From Chromobacterium sp. IIBBL 290-4 (GTDB lineage: Bacteria > Pseudomonadota > Gammaproteobacteria > Burkholderiales > Chromobacteriaceae): a stretch of DNA of 64,000 nt. Positions 17,566-28,702 of the stretch are shown in pieces. The stretch lies in contig NZ_CP100128.1 in NCBI RefSeq assembly GCF_024207115.1, forward strand, positions 930,001-994,000, in the 5' to 3' direction. The notes under the pieces were generated by a model that worked only from the letters and a program-made list of their open reading frames with translations, did no database searches and was not told the DNA's origin. The translations under genes were made by a program, and so were the position numbers. The stretch's first letter is position 1; every line of letters starts with the position of its first letter.

Positions 17566-18591
17566 ATGACTAATTATCGCAATCTTATCCCCGGTCTGGC
17601 TTTGTCGCTGGGCCTCGCCGGCGCCGCCATCTGGGCGGCCGACTTGCCGGCGATGAAGAGCCTGGGCTTTTCCGCCCTCACCATCGCCATCATCGGCGGC
17701 ATGATCTTGGGCAATACTTTCTATCGTTTCATCGCCGAACCCAGCCACCACGGCATCACCTTCTCCAAGCAGAAGCTGCTGCGCGCCGGCATCATCCTGT
17801 TCGGCTTCAAGCTCACTTTTCAAGACATCGCCGCCGTCGGCTTCTCCGGCGTGCTGATCGACGCGCTGGTGCTGACCTCCACCTTCTTCCTGGCCTTCTG
17901 GCTGGGTCGCAAAAAACTGGGCCTGGACGAACAGAGCGTGATCCTGATCGGCGCCGGCAGCTCGATCTGCGGCGCGGCCGCGGTGCTGGCCACCGAACCG
18001 GTGGTGAAGGCGCATGCCGAAAAAGTGGCGGTAGCGGTGGCGACCGTGGTGGTGTTCGGCACCGCCGCCATGTTCCTGTGGCCGCTGATGTTCGAGGCGG
18101 TGCGCCACCTGGGCATTTCCGAATTCAGCTACGGCCTGTTCGCCGGCTCCACCATCCATGAGGTCGCCCAGGCGGTCGCCGCCGGCAAATCAGTCAGCGA
18201 CGCGGCGATGAACACCGCGGTGATCACCAAGATGATACGGGTGATGATGCTGGCGCCGTTCCTGATCGGCCTGTCCGCCTGGCTGGCGGGCAAGCACAGC
18301 GGCGGCCAAGCGCAAAAGCAGCCCATCTCCATCCCCTGGTTCGCTGTGGCCTTCCTCGCCGTGGCCGGCTTCAACTCCTTCAACCTGCTGCCGCACGCGC
18401 TGCTGCAACAGATCATCGCTCTGGACAACCTGCTCTTGGCCGCCGCGATGGGCGCGCTGGGCATCACCACCCACATCTCCGCCATCCGCCAGGCCGGCGC
18501 CAAGCCGCTGCTGTTGGCCAGCGCCTTGTTTGGCTGGCTGATCGTAGGCGGCGGACTGATCAATGCCGGCGTGCTCGCCTTGCTGCATTAA
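17566..18591 (+). CDS. yeiH: YeiH/UPF0324 family putative sulfate/sulfite exporter
   Basis: This 341-residue integral membrane protein has about ten hydrophobic helices. Family signatures include [50 protein letters not shown] and the conserved [10 protein letters not shown]. The family is annotated as sulfate exporter-like; function is not firmly proven. A GAGG site precedes the ATG. It is controlled probably by the divergent YeiE-like LysR. No obvious U-tract terminator follows. Confidence 0.88.
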   Translation: MTNYRNLIPGLALSLGLAGAAIWAADLPAMKSLGFSALTIAIIGGMILGNTFYRFIAEPSHHGITFSKQKLLRAGIILFGFKLTFQDIAAVGFSGVLIDALVLTSTFFLAFWLGRKKLGLDEQSVILIGAGSSICGAAAVLATEPVVKAHAEKVAVAVATVVVFGTAAMFLWPLMFEAVRHLGISEFSYGLFAGSTIHEVAQAVAAGKSVSDAAMNTAVITKMIRVMMLAPFLIGLSAWLAGKHSGGQAQKQPISIPWFAVAFLAVAGFNSFNLLPHALLQQIIALDNLLLAAAMGALGITTHISAIRQAGAKPLLLASALFGWLIVGGGLINAGVLALLH

Positions 18592-18790
18592 GCTTAAATT
18601 CTCCATTAGGCGGCCCTGCCTGCCCAAGATGGGCGACACGACTCGCCTCCCCCGGCATCTACAAAACTGCAGTCCGCCAGATCGGGAACGATGCCTGGCG
18701 ACTGCGCCGCTTTACGCTTAGCCGCGCGCCAGCCTCGTCCCCGCGAGCGTCGGATGCCTCGGCATCATCAAGCGACGAGGAGCCGGCCCG

Positions 18791-19384
18791 CTACTGTCCC
18801 CTCAAGCTGGCCAAGCGGCTTTGCACCAGCGCCTCGGCGAAGCGCTCTCTGAACTGATCCTCAGGACGCCAGCCCTTCCTCTCCCGGACAAAGCCAAACT
18901 CGCCCTCCAGCACCAACGCGCCTTCGCGGCCAAAAGCGGCCATCAAGGGATCGCGATATTCAGCCATCAGCTTACAGCGCCAGACGCCTCCCTCCCCCTG
19001 GACGCAGTTGTTCAGCGCCAATACATCCTTCACCGCGGACTCCGGCTTGGCTTCCTCTCCGCGCATGCGCGCCAGCGCGATAGCCCCCGCGCCGCTCAGC
19101 TTGTCATACCCATCCACGCCCTGCAGAAATGCCTGCCGCACGCCCTCCCTGCCCAACGGCTTGCCAAGCTCCGGCAAGCCGCCTTCCGAATCCACCTGAG
19201 CGTATCGAGCCCGCAGAAGACGCTCATTGCGGCCCTCTACGTAGAAATCGTCGCCTTTCTCCTTCACTTCGTAGGCAATCGGCAACTGCGCCTTATCCAC
19301 AACCAGCGTTGCCACGCAAGCGCGCGAACCCTCCGACTGGATATGGCCGACTTCTTTAATCTGCTCCAGTTTTGACGAAAACAT
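18791..19384 (-). pseudogene. C-terminal part of a TAG-interrupted membrane-anchored protein gene
   Basis: This 197-residue reading segment of unknown family is rich in charged residues, with EVGHIQSEGSRACVATLVVD near its start and no membrane segment. It is in the same frame as the upstream segment that ends at 19448. Only one TAG codon separates them, and the codons between (Q-I-R-Q-Q-V-S-Q-A-H-L-P-G-G-R-E-A) continue naturally. The ATG used here has no ribosome-binding site before it. I therefore read it as the distal half of one gene of about 378 codons broken by a nonsense mutation, or translated by readthrough. Nothing identifies its function. Confidence 0.6.
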
Positions 19385-19447
19385 ATTGAGGCTCTTCGCC
19401 TCGCGGCCCCCCGGCAGATGCGCTTGGCTGACCTGCTGGCGAATCTG

Positions 19448-19927
19448 CTACGTAAACAAGCCCGCGCGAATCGCGCTCGTCACCTCGGACTCATCGCAGC
19501 TCGGCACTGCAGCCGGCGTCAGGAAATACCAACACGCCGCGCCGACCAGCGCCCCGACGCCCAGCAGCCACGCCCACCAGGGTCCGGGAAACAAGTCGCC
19601 AAACGAAATCGCCTCCTGTTGGCGACGTAAAGCGATTCGCTGCGCCAGCACCTCGCCGCATTCATCCAATGCCTGCCGGCGCAATTCATTGGAGGCGAAC
19701 CCTTCCTCCATGTCCGCCTTGTCCTCTATCTCCCCCAACTGCGGCAGGCTCAACACCTCTTGCTCCACCAGCCAATGCAATCCCTCGCCAAGCGTGGCGA
19801 ACGGCTCTTTCTCCAGCGCCTGCAGCTTGCTCCGCGCCGCCTCGTAAATCGGCTGGTCAATGACTCCGCCCTCCAGCAAGCGGGTCAGAATGGGAGTCTC
19901 AAATGTAGAATCAGTCATGTCTTCCAT
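19448..19927 (-). CDS. N-terminal part of the interrupted gene: hypothetical single-pass membrane protein
   Basis: This is a 159-residue protein ending at TAG. Residues ~10-105 are a soluble, acidic, helix-rich region (LLEGGVIDQPIYEAARSKL; LVEQEVLSLPQLGEI). One TM helix follows near 115-137 (WWAWLLGVGALVGAACWYFL), then CDESEVTSAIRAGLFT up to the stop. The Cys and SEV..AI pattern just after the TM looks like the start of a domain that carries on past the TAG in the same frame. An ATG nine bases further in is an alternative start. The family is not recognised; it may lack its extracytoplasmic C-terminal domain. Confidence 0.6.
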   Translation of the reverse strand: MEDMTDSTFETPILTRLLEGGVIDQPIYEAARSKLQALEKEPFATLGEGLHWLVEQEVLSLPQLGEIEDKADMEEGFASNELRRQALDECGEVLAQRIALRRQQEAISFGDLFPGPWWAWLLGVGALVGAACWYFLTPAAVPSCDESEVTSAIRAGLFT

Positions 19928-20247
19928 AGGCGACGCGCATCTCGATGCGGGCGTCCTGACGAGTGAAAAGATCTCGCAGCATAACCCATCAATCAGAAAA
20001 TTCAGATATTCAAAAAAATGGGGAAATTAAATGCTCTTCATAACCGCTTCGCGATTGCCGAGATGCAATCCGGCCTGCCCCGCCGCGCCAGCAGGAAAAC
20101 TCTCAAACCACTGCAAATGAAGGCCGGCCTGGCACAATGCGGACGAACTTGCCCTATCCGGCGCTGCGTAGAACCCATCGGCGTGGACGCGAACGGTCGA
20201 TACAGACATCCAGATCCTCCGGCATGCCGATCGGGAAGCGGAATGAA
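19928..20247. other. intergenic stretch without a recognisable gene
   Basis: About 320 bases between the interrupted gene and the ybdD-cstA terminator. Short open frames exist on both strands, but none has a ribosome-binding site, a recognisable domain or GC-rich third-position bias as good as the neighbours. It probably holds the promoter of the interrupted gene (AT-rich at 19980-20035). Confidence 0.4.
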
Positions 20248-20276
20248 AAACGCCGCGAGACTTGCTCGCGGCGTTT
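20248..20276 (-). terminator. terminator of the cstA-ybdD operon
   Basis: A perfect 12-bp stem (AAACGCCGCGAG / CTCGCGGCGTTT) with an ACTTG loop is followed by a T-run on the minus strand, downstream of ybdD. Confidence 0.85.
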
Positions 20277-20356
20277 GAGGAGCCCTGCTGCGCAGATCGG
20301 CATTTGTTCACACGATCGCTTGGATCAAACCGTTCCCTACATTGAACATCCAACCT

Positions 20357-20545
20357 TCAGCAAGGGCATTTCTTTATGCTTTTGCCGCCATAGCGCTGCT
20401 CCTGGCAATAGCGGAAGAATTCCTCGCGGCTCATCACCTGGGCCTCCGGGTCGAAGCGGCGGCGACGGCTGACATACAAGTCATAATCGCGCTGCCCCAC
20501 CATCAGCCGGGCGGTCGTCACCGCCGCCCGCCACCATTCAGCCAT
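20357..20545 (-). CDS. ybdD: YbdD/YjiX family small protein
   Basis: This is a 62-residue cytoplasmic protein of the DUF466 (YbdD/YjiX) family: TARLMVGQRDYDLYVSRRR, then MSREEFFRYCQEQRYGG and a Cys-containing tail (KKCPC). Members are almost always encoded after cstA/btsT, as here. Their exact role is unknown but presumed to assist the transporter. A strong AAGGAGG lies within the cstA 3' end, and the start overlaps the cstA stop by 8 bases. Confidence 0.93.
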   Translation of the reverse strand: MAEWWRAAVTTARLMVGQRDYDLYVSRRRRFDPEAQVMSREEFFRYCQEQRYGGKSIKKCPC

Positions 20546-22604
20546 TGGCGCCTCCTTGCCGGTATACCGCCGGCACTTCCTTGGCCGTCACCCATTTCAC
20601 CGCCAGCGACTTGCGGATCACATGGATGCCGAACACCAGCATCGCCAACACCACCGCCATGAACAGGCCGGTCAATGTGGCGTCCACATAATCATTGAAG
20701 ATGATTTGCTGCATTTGCGCCATGCTCTTCGCCGGCGCCAGCAATTCGCCCTTGGCCACGGCGGCGGAGAACTTGTCGGCATGTGCCAGGAAGCTGATCT
20801 TGGGGCTGGCGTCGAACAGCTTTTGCCAGCCGGCGGTCAGCGTGGCCAGCAGCAGCCAGGCGGTCGGCAGCGCCGTCACCCATACGTAGCGGGTTTTCTG
20901 CATCTTCACCAGCACCACGGTGGCCAGCGTCAACGCGATGCCGGCCAGCATCTGGTTGGCGATGCCGAATAGCGGCCACAAGGTATTGATGCCGCCCAGC
21001 GGATCCACCACGCCCTGGTACAGGAAATAACCCCAGGCCGACACCGCCAGCGCGGTGGCCACCAGGTTGGCCATCCACGATTCGGTGTTGGCCATCGGCT
21101 TGATGAACACGCCCAGCAGATCCTGGATCATGAAGCGCAGCACGCGGGTGCCGGCATCGACAGTGGTGAGGATGAACAAGGCCTCGAACAGGATGGCGAA
21201 GTGATACCAGAAGGCCATCATGGTCTTGCCGCCGATCACGCCGGACAGGATGTGGGCCATGCCCACCGCCAGCGTCGGCGCGCCGCCGGCGCGCGACAGC
21301 ACCGTGTGCTCGCCCACATCGGACGCCAGCTGCGTCAGCGTGTCAGGCGTAATGACGAAGCCCCAGCTGGAAATCACCTGCGCTGCGTCGACCGCGGTCT
21401 TGCCGATCAAGGCCGCCGGGCTGTTCATCGCGAAATAGACGCCCGGATCCAGCACGCACGCGGCGATCAAGGCCATGATGGCGACGAAGCTCTCCACCAG
21501 CATGGCGCCGTAGCCTATCATCCGAGCCTGGGTTTCATTCTCCACCAGTTTGGGCGTGGTGCCGGAGGCCACCAGCGAGTGGAAGCCGGACACCGAGCCG
21601 CAAGCGATGGTGATGAACAGGAAGGGGAACAGGTTGCCGGAGAACACCGGGCCGCTGCCGTCGATGAACTTGGTGACAGACGGCATATGCAGCTGCGGCG
21701 CCACGATCAGAATGCCGATGGCCAGGCCGACAATGGTGCCTATCTTCAGGAAGGTGGACAGATAATCGCGCGGCGCTAGCAGCAGCCACACCGGCAGCAC
21801 CGAGGCGATGAAGCCGTAGCCTATCAGCGTCCAGGCCAGCGTGGTGCCCTTCAGCGTGAACAACGGCGCCAAAGTTGCGCTCTTGGCCACATCGCCGCCA
21901 TAGACGATGGCCAGCATCAGCAGGATGAAGCCGATCACCGACACCTCGCCTATCTTGCCCGGCCGGATGTAGCGGGTATACACGCCCATGAACAGGGCGA
22001 TCGGGATGGTGCAGGCGATGGTGAAGGTGCCCCACGGGCTGTCGGCCAAGGCTTTCACCACCACCAGGGCCAGCACCGCCAGCAGAATCACCATGATCAT
22101 AAGCACGCCTATCGACGCGATCACGCCGGCGATGTCGCCCATCTCCTGGCGTATCATCTCGCCCAAAGACTTGCCGTCGCGGCGCATCGACAGGAACAGC
22201 GTCAGGAAATCCTGCACCGCGCCGGCCAGCATCACGCCGACCAGAATCCACAGCGTGCCGGGCAGATAACCCATCTGCGCGGCCAGCACCGGGCCCACTA
22301 GCGGACCGGCGCCGGCGATGGCGGCGAAGTGGTGGCCGAACACCACCCATTTGTTGGTGGGCACGTAATCGAGCCCGTCGTTGAATTTTTCCGCCGGCGT
22401 CAACCGGCGCGCGTCCAGCTCCAGCACCTTGTCGGCGATGAAGCGGCTGTAAAAGCGATAGGCGATGGCGTAAACCGACAAAGCGGCCACCACCAGCCAT
22501 ACCGCATTGATCGTCTCGCCGCGGTTGAGCGCCACCATGGCGAAGGCCGTAGCCCCCGCCAGCGCCACCAGCAGCCAGACGACGCACTGCTTGATCTGTT
22601 GCAT
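20538..22604 (-). CDS. cstA: CstA/BtsT family carbon-starvation transporter (pyruvate or peptide uptake)
   Basis: This is a 688-residue integral membrane protein with about 16-18 TM helices, close to the length of E. coli CstA (701) and BtsT (716). Typical segments are NDGLDYVPTNKWVVFGHHFAAIAGAGPLVGPVLAAQ, MGYLPGTLWILVGVMLAGAVQDF and FITIACGSVSGFHSLVASGTTPK. CstA imports pyruvate/peptides and BtsT imports pyruvate; family membership does not separate them. The ATG at 22604 has AGGGA nearby; the longer frame adds 21 unlikely residues. It is divergent from an RstA-like response regulator. Confidence 0.93.
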   Translation of the reverse strand: MQQIKQCVVWLLVALAGATAFAMVALNRGETINAVWLVVAALSVYAIAYRFYSRFIADKVLELDARRLTPAEKFNDGLDYVPTNKWVVFGHHFAAIAGAGPLVGPVLAAQMGYLPGTLWILVGVMLAGAVQDFLTLFLSMRRDGKSLGEMIRQEMGDIAGVIASIGVLMIMVILLAVLALVVVKALADSPWGTFTIACTIPIALFMGVYTRYIRPGKIGEVSVIGFILLMLAIVYGGDVAKSATLAPLFTLKGTTLAWTLIGYGFIASVLPVWLLLAPRDYLSTFLKIGTIVGLAIGILIVAPQLHMPSVTKFIDGSGPVFSGNLFPFLFITIACGSVSGFHSLVASGTTPKLVENETQARMIGYGAMLVESFVAIMALIAACVLDPGVYFAMNSPAALIGKTAVDAAQVISSWGFVITPDTLTQLASDVGEHTVLSRAGGAPTLAVGMAHILSGVIGGKTMMAFWYHFAILFEALFILTTVDAGTRVLRFMIQDLLGVFIKPMANTESWMANLVATALAVSAWGYFLYQGVVDPLGGINTLWPLFGIANQMLAGIALTLATVVLVKMQKTRYVWVTALPTAWLLLATLTAGWQKLFDASPKISFLAHADKFSAAVAKGELLAPAKSMAQMQQIIFNDYVDATLTGLFMAVVLAMLVFGIHVIRKSLAVKWVTAKEVPAVYRQGGANG

Positions 22605-22780
22605 AAGGAGTCCCTGTTCTCTATCTCCCCCAGCTTTTGACGGCGGCAGCCCATCTGCCGGCCGCATGTCCGGGCGTGGTTCTATATCTTGATTCTGTCG
22701 GCATGTCGCCCGAAACTCAAGCCTGTCAGCGGCTCAGGCGCGTGTTAATATTTTGGCGGACCGATTCGGATACGGATGCA

Positions 22781-23497
22781 ATGGCTCAACACATTCTCAT
22801 CGTGGAAGACGATGCGAGACTGGCGGACTTGGTGGCCGCCTATCTGACCAAACATGGCTACCAGGTCAGCCTGCACGGCCGCGGCGACACCGCGCCCGCC
22901 GTGATACTGGAATCCAAGCCCGACCTGGTGGTGCTGGACGTGATGCTGCCCGGCAAGGAAGGCTTCGACGTCTGCCGCGAGGTGCGGCCGCACTACGGCG
23001 GGCGCATCCTGATGATGACGGCGCGCGATGAGGACGTGGACGAAATCCTGGGCCTGGAGCTCGGCGCCGACGACTACCTGGCCAAGCCGGTGGAGCCGCG
23101 CCGGCTGCTGGCACGCATCCGCGCCCTGCTGCGCCGCAGCGGCGGCGCCGACGCCGCGGACGAAGCCGAAAGCGAAGCGGGCAACGACAGTGTCGCCTTC
23201 GGCCAATTCAATATCAGCCAGGCCACCCGCGAAGCCTGGCTAGGCAATGAGCAAATCGAACTCACCACCGCCGAGTTCGACCTGCTGTGGCTGTTGGCCG
23301 TGCACGCCGGCCAGATCCTGTCGCGCGACGACATCATGGGCGAATTGCGCGGCATCGGCTTCGATGGCCTGGACCGCTCCATCGACGCCCGCATCTCCCG
23401 CCTGCGCCGCAAGCTGGGCGACAACCCGGACGCGCCGGCGCGGATCAAGACCGTGCGCGGCAAGGGCTATCTGTTCTCGCGCAGCGACTGGGAATAA
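22781..23497 (+). CDS. rstA: OmpR-family response regulator, RstA type
   Basis: This is a 238-residue two-component regulator. The receiver has the acidic pair (E9, D10/D11), phospho-acceptor D53 in LVVLDVMLPGKEG and K102 in YLAKPVEP. The C-terminal winged helix (LTTAEFDLLWLLAVHAGQILSRDDIMGELRGI and DGLDRSIDARISRLRRKLGDN, KTVRGKGYLFS) is strikingly like E. coli RstA. The ATG is set by the conserved MAQHILIVEDD start; longer upstream frame is non-coding in character. The partner kinase follows after 3 bases. Targets are unknown in this organism. Confidence 0.92.
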   Translation: MAQHILIVEDDARLADLVAAYLTKHGYQVSLHGRGDTAPAVILESKPDLVVLDVMLPGKEGFDVCREVRPHYGGRILMMTARDEDVDEILGLELGADDYLAKPVEPRRLLARIRALLRRSGGADAADEAESEAGNDSVAFGQFNISQATREAWLGNEQIELTTAEFDLLWLLAVHAGQILSRDDIMGELRGIGFDGLDRSIDARISRLRRKLGDNPDAPARIKTVRGKGYLFSRSDWE

Positions 23498-23500
23498 ACA

Positions 23501-24853
23501 ATGCCATCCAAGAACCTGCGCGGCTGGCTCAAGCCGTCGCTGGGCACGCTGTTCGCCCGCTACTTTCTCGCCACCATGCTGGTGGAGCTGCTGATCATCA
23601 TCGGCTTCGGCTTTCTGGTGACCAAGCTGTACGAAAACAGCGACCAGGCCAGCAAGGTGCAGTTCATGAACGGCACCGTGTCGCTGGTGCGCGCGCAACT
23701 GCAAAGCCACCCCCAGGCCGAGTGGAACGCGCAGCTGGCCCCGCTGGCCAGCCATTTCAGCTATCCCATCCATCTGGTGGACAAACTGCCGCCGGAGCTC
23801 GCCGCCGACGCCGACTCGGTGCTGAAAATAGGCCTGCCCTATCTGGACAGCGACAACCAGATTCTCTACGCCCCGCTCTCCGGCAGCCCCAAGCTGCTGG
23901 CCTTCGGCCCGCTGGATGTGCAGTCCAGCGACAGCAGCTGGATCAGCGAAGATATCGAAGTGCTGCTGATCTGGATGCTGCTGTCCGGCACCACGCTGGG
24001 CACGCTGCTGTATTTCAGCCTGCAGCCGCTGTGGAAAGACCTGCTGGAAGTGCGCCGCACCGCCGAAGTGCTGGCCGAAGGCGATTTCAGCGCCCGCGCC
24101 CGCTCCGCCAAGAGCCGGCTGTTCGCGCCGCTGCCGCTGGCCTTCAACAGCATGGCGGAACGGCTGGAGCGGCAGATGGAAACCCGCCAGGCGCTGTCGC
24201 ACGCCATCGCCCACGAAATCCGCACTCCCATCGCCCGGCTGCGTTTCGGCTTGACCATGCTGGAAGAGGAGGAAGACCAGGCGGAATGGCAGCGCTACCG
24301 CGACGGCATGGAGCGCGACCTGCACGAACTGGAAGACCTGATCAGCACCAGCATGGAGCTGTCCAAGCTCAAGCGCAGCGAAGTGCCGCTGCACCTGGAG
24401 ACGATTGACCTGTTCGACTGGTTCGACGACCTGATCGACCTGGTGACGCCGCTCAAGCCTGCTGGTCTGGCGCTGACGCTGGAATGTCCGCATGAATTCG
24501 GCGACTTCGACCGCAAACTGATGTACATCGCCAGCCGCAACCTGCTGCTCAACGCCTTCAAATATGCCCAGCAGCAAGTGCGGATGCGCGTGTTCCATCA
24601 AGACGGCCAATTGGTGATCGAAGTCGACGACGACGGCTGCGGCATTCCGGAAGAAGACAGGGAAAAAGTGTTCGAACCCTTCCATCGGCTGGACCGCAGC
24701 CGCGACCGCGCCACCGGCGGCCATGGCCTGGGATTGTCCTTTGTGCGGCTGATCGCGGAGCACCACCAGGGCGCGGCGATTGCCGAAGGTTCAGACCTGG
24801 GCGGCGCGCGTTTCCGCATGATCATTGCCCAACCGACTCACGAAGAGCATTAA
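23501..24853 (+). CDS. rstB: sensor histidine kinase, RstB type
   Basis: This is a 450-residue inner-membrane kinase. TM1 lies at ~20-42 and TM2 at ~153-173, with a ~110-residue periplasmic sensor between them. A HAMP domain (LQPLWKDLLEVRRTAEVLAEGDFSAR) follows, then the H-box LSHAIAHEIRTPIARLRFG with H238 as phospho-site. The N-box (ASRNLLLNAFKYA), G1 (VDDDGCGIPEED) and G2 (GGHGLGLSFV) complete the ATP-binding domain. The TPIARLRF and two-TM layout match RstB. It phosphorylates the adjacent regulator. Confidence 0.92.
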   Translation: MPSKNLRGWLKPSLGTLFARYFLATMLVELLIIIGFGFLVTKLYENSDQASKVQFMNGTVSLVRAQLQSHPQAEWNAQLAPLASHFSYPIHLVDKLPPELAADADSVLKIGLPYLDSDNQILYAPLSGSPKLLAFGPLDVQSSDSSWISEDIEVLLIWMLLSGTTLGTLLYFSLQPLWKDLLEVRRTAEVLAEGDFSARARSAKSRLFAPLPLAFNSMAERLERQMETRQALSHAIAHEIRTPIARLRFGLTMLEEEEDQAEWQRYRDGMERDLHELEDLISTSMELSKLKRSEVPLHLETIDLFDWFDDLIDLVTPLKPAGLALTLECPHEFGDFDRKLMYIASRNLLLNAFKYAQQQVRMRVFHQDGQLVIEVDDDGCGIPEEDREKVFEPFHRLDRSRDRATGGHGLGLSFVRLIAEHHQGAAIAEGSDLGGARFRMIIAQPTHEEH

Positions 24854-24948
24854 GTCACTCACCGTCACAATCCAGCGACAGGAAACCCACAGACCTCCTT
24901 GTGCGAGTTATGGATAATGCCAAGCATCGACACATAGGATTATGCGAA

Positions 24949-26845
<1,897 letters not shown>

Positions 26846-26855
26846 GCTTGCCCGG

Positions 26856-26887
26856 TTACAAAGGCGCAACGTACAGCGCGCCTGTAA
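26856..26887. repeat. inverted repeat between hemF and arnT
   Basis: TTACA-AA-GGCGC pairs with GCGCC-TGTAA across a 10-base loop. There is no T-run, so it is either a weak hemF terminator or a control element upstream of the arn genes. Confidence 0.35.
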
Positions 26888-26947
26888 TCGGTTATGCTGT
26901 CCAGTTCGCTTGAATTCAGAATATTAAAACGAAAGCCCCCTACGCCC

Positions 26948-28606
26948 ATGTTCACCCCTCAAGGCTATGACGCATCGCCGTCGCGCGCGCGCGAAGCCGC
27001 GCTGTGGCTGCTGTTCGCGCTGATCTGGTTCGGCAGCCTGGGCTATCGCGGCCTGATACACGCCGACGAGGGCCGTTACGCGACGATTTCGCTGTTCATG
27101 CTGCACAGCGGCGACTGGATCACGCCCCGCCTGAACGGCCTGCTCTATTTCGAGAAACCCATCCTGCAATACTGGATGGGCGCAATCAGCTTCGCCGTCT
27201 TCGGCGTCAATGAATTCGCCGCCCGCTTCTGGCCGGGCCTGACCGGCTTTCTGAGCGTGGCCGCGGTCTCGCTGACCGCGCGCCGGCTATGGGGCGTGGA
27301 TGCCGGCCGCCATGCGGCGCTGGCCGCCGGCGGCATGGCCTGGATCGTCGCCAACAGCCACTTTCTGTCGCTGGACATGGGCGTCAGCTTCTTCCTCACC
27401 GCCGCCTTGTGCGGTTTCCTGCTGGCGCAGCGCGAGGAAGCCAGCCGCGCGGAAACCCGCTGGGCAATGTGGATCACCTGGGCGGCCATGGCCGGCGCGG
27501 TGCTGAGCAAGGGCTTGATCGGCCTGTTGATTCCCGGCGCCACGCTGGTGTTGTACAGCCTCGTCAACTGGCAGTGGGCGTTCTGGAAACGCATGCACTG
27601 GCTCAGCGGCCTGGCGCTGTTCTTCGCGCTCACCGCGCCGTGGTTTGTGCTGGTTTCGGAACGCAACGCCGATTTCGCTCACTTCTTCTTCATCCGCGAG
27701 CATTTCGAGCGCTTCCTCACCACCGAGCACAAGCGCACCGGCGCGCCGTGGTATTTCGTGCCCTATCTGATCCTGGGCCTGCTGCCGTGGACCACGCTGC
27801 TGCCGCGCATCGTCAAGGACGCCTGGGCCGACCGCGCCGCCGGCCTGCGCATCGGCCGCCTGCTGCTGATCTGGTGCCTGTTCATTTTCGCCTTCTTCAG
27901 CAAGTCCAGCTCCAAGCTGCCGTCCTACATCCTGCCGATGTTCCCGGCGCTGGCGCTGATGTTGGCCTATAGCTTCAGCCGCATGACGCCGGCGCAGTTG
28001 AAGAAGCACATCGTTCTGCCGGCGCTGCTATGGCTGGCGCTGCTGGCCGCCTGGCCCTTCGCCGGCCGCTTCGCCAATGAAGACTCGCCGCTGGAGGTGA
28101 TCCAACCCTTCGCGCACTTCATCGCCGCCGGCGCGGCGGCATTCTTGATCGCCTCGGTTTACGCCTGGCGCGCGCTGGGGCGGGGCCGCATGCTGGCCGC
28201 CGTCGCTGCGCTGTCCTTCGGCAGCCTGATCGCCGTCACGCTGGCCGCCAGCGGCCACGACAGCTATGGCCGGCTCAAGGGCAGCAAGGAAATCGTCAAG
28301 CAAATCCAGCCCTACCTGACGCCGGACAGCGAAATCTACTCGGTGCGCTACTACGATCAGACCTTCCCCTACTACGTGGGACGGCCGGTCAAACTGGTGG
28401 ATTTCGTCGACGAGTTCGAGTTCGGCGAGGGGCAGGAGCCGCAAAACTGGATGCCGCGGCTGGAACAATTCACCGCCGCCTGGCGCGCCGCGCCCAAGGC
28501 GGTGGCGATGCTGACCGACAACACCTTTCAGGAACTGCGGAAGCAAGGCCTGCCGATGAAAGTGATTTATCAGGACCCGCGGCGGATGGTGGTGGCTAAA
28601 CCTTAA
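26948..28606 (+). CDS. arnT: ArnT-like 4-amino-4-deoxy-L-arabinose lipid A transferase
   Basis: This is a 552-residue GT-C glycosyltransferase of the PMT family. About 12 TM helices occupy residues 15-440, with a C-terminal soluble domain. Conserved ArnT features are HADEGRYATIS (catalytic Asp/Glu loop), LNGLLYFEKPILQYW, SHFLSLDMG and FFSKSSSKLPSYILP. ArnT moves L-Ara4N from undecaprenyl phosphate to lipid A at the periplasmic face, giving polymyxin resistance. The ATG at 26948 is preferred over one 54 bases upstream on N-terminal family fit. It heads the arn gene set. Confidence 0.92.
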   Translation: MFTPQGYDASPSRAREAALWLLFALIWFGSLGYRGLIHADEGRYATISLFMLHSGDWITPRLNGLLYFEKPILQYWMGAISFAVFGVNEFAARFWPGLTGFLSVAAVSLTARRLWGVDAGRHAALAAGGMAWIVANSHFLSLDMGVSFFLTAALCGFLLAQREEASRAETRWAMWITWAAMAGAVLSKGLIGLLIPGATLVLYSLVNWQWAFWKRMHWLSGLALFFALTAPWFVLVSERNADFAHFFFIREHFERFLTTEHKRTGAPWYFVPYLILGLLPWTTLLPRIVKDAWADRAAGLRIGRLLLIWCLFIFAFFSKSSSKLPSYILPMFPALALMLAYSFSRMTPAQLKKHIVLPALLWLALLAAWPFAGRFANEDSPLEVIQPFAHFIAAGAAAFLIASVYAWRALGRGRMLAAVAALSFGSLIAVTLAASGHDSYGRLKGSKEIVKQIQPYLTPDSEIYSVRYYDQTFPYYVGRPVKLVDFVDEFEFGEGQEPQNWMPRLEQFTAAWRAAPKAVAMLTDNTFQELRKQGLPMKVIYQDPRRMVVAKP

Positions 28607-28607
28607 G

Positions 28608-28647
28608 CCCCCTCTCCCCTGGCCCCTCTCCCGCGAGGGGAGAGGGG
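28608..28647. repeat. CCCTCTCC/GGAGAGGG palindromic repeat, copy 1
   Basis: A dyad of CCCCTCTCCC and GGGGAGAGGGG lies directly after arnT. A second copy of the same type sits after the arnA dehydrogenase gene. It could form a stable hairpin that attenuates or protects the arn transcript. Confidence 0.7.
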
Positions 28648-28702
28648 AAAGCCAATCGTCGCCCCGGATGCTGCCCGCCTAAAGGGCAAAGGATGTGAAT
28701 GA

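Noticed and set aside
20027..20353. 108-codon minus-strand frame downstream of ybdD
   Set aside because: It runs through the perfect terminator hairpin, has no ribosome-binding site and no family resemblance.
23240..24766. 508-codon minus-strand frame opposite rstA/rstB
   Set aside because: Antisense shadow; the plus-strand two-component genes have all catalytic motifs.
26908..26935. PmrA box upstream of arnT
   Set aside because: The AT-rich TTGAAT...ATTAAA stretch does not give two YTTAAK half-sites with 5-base spacing.
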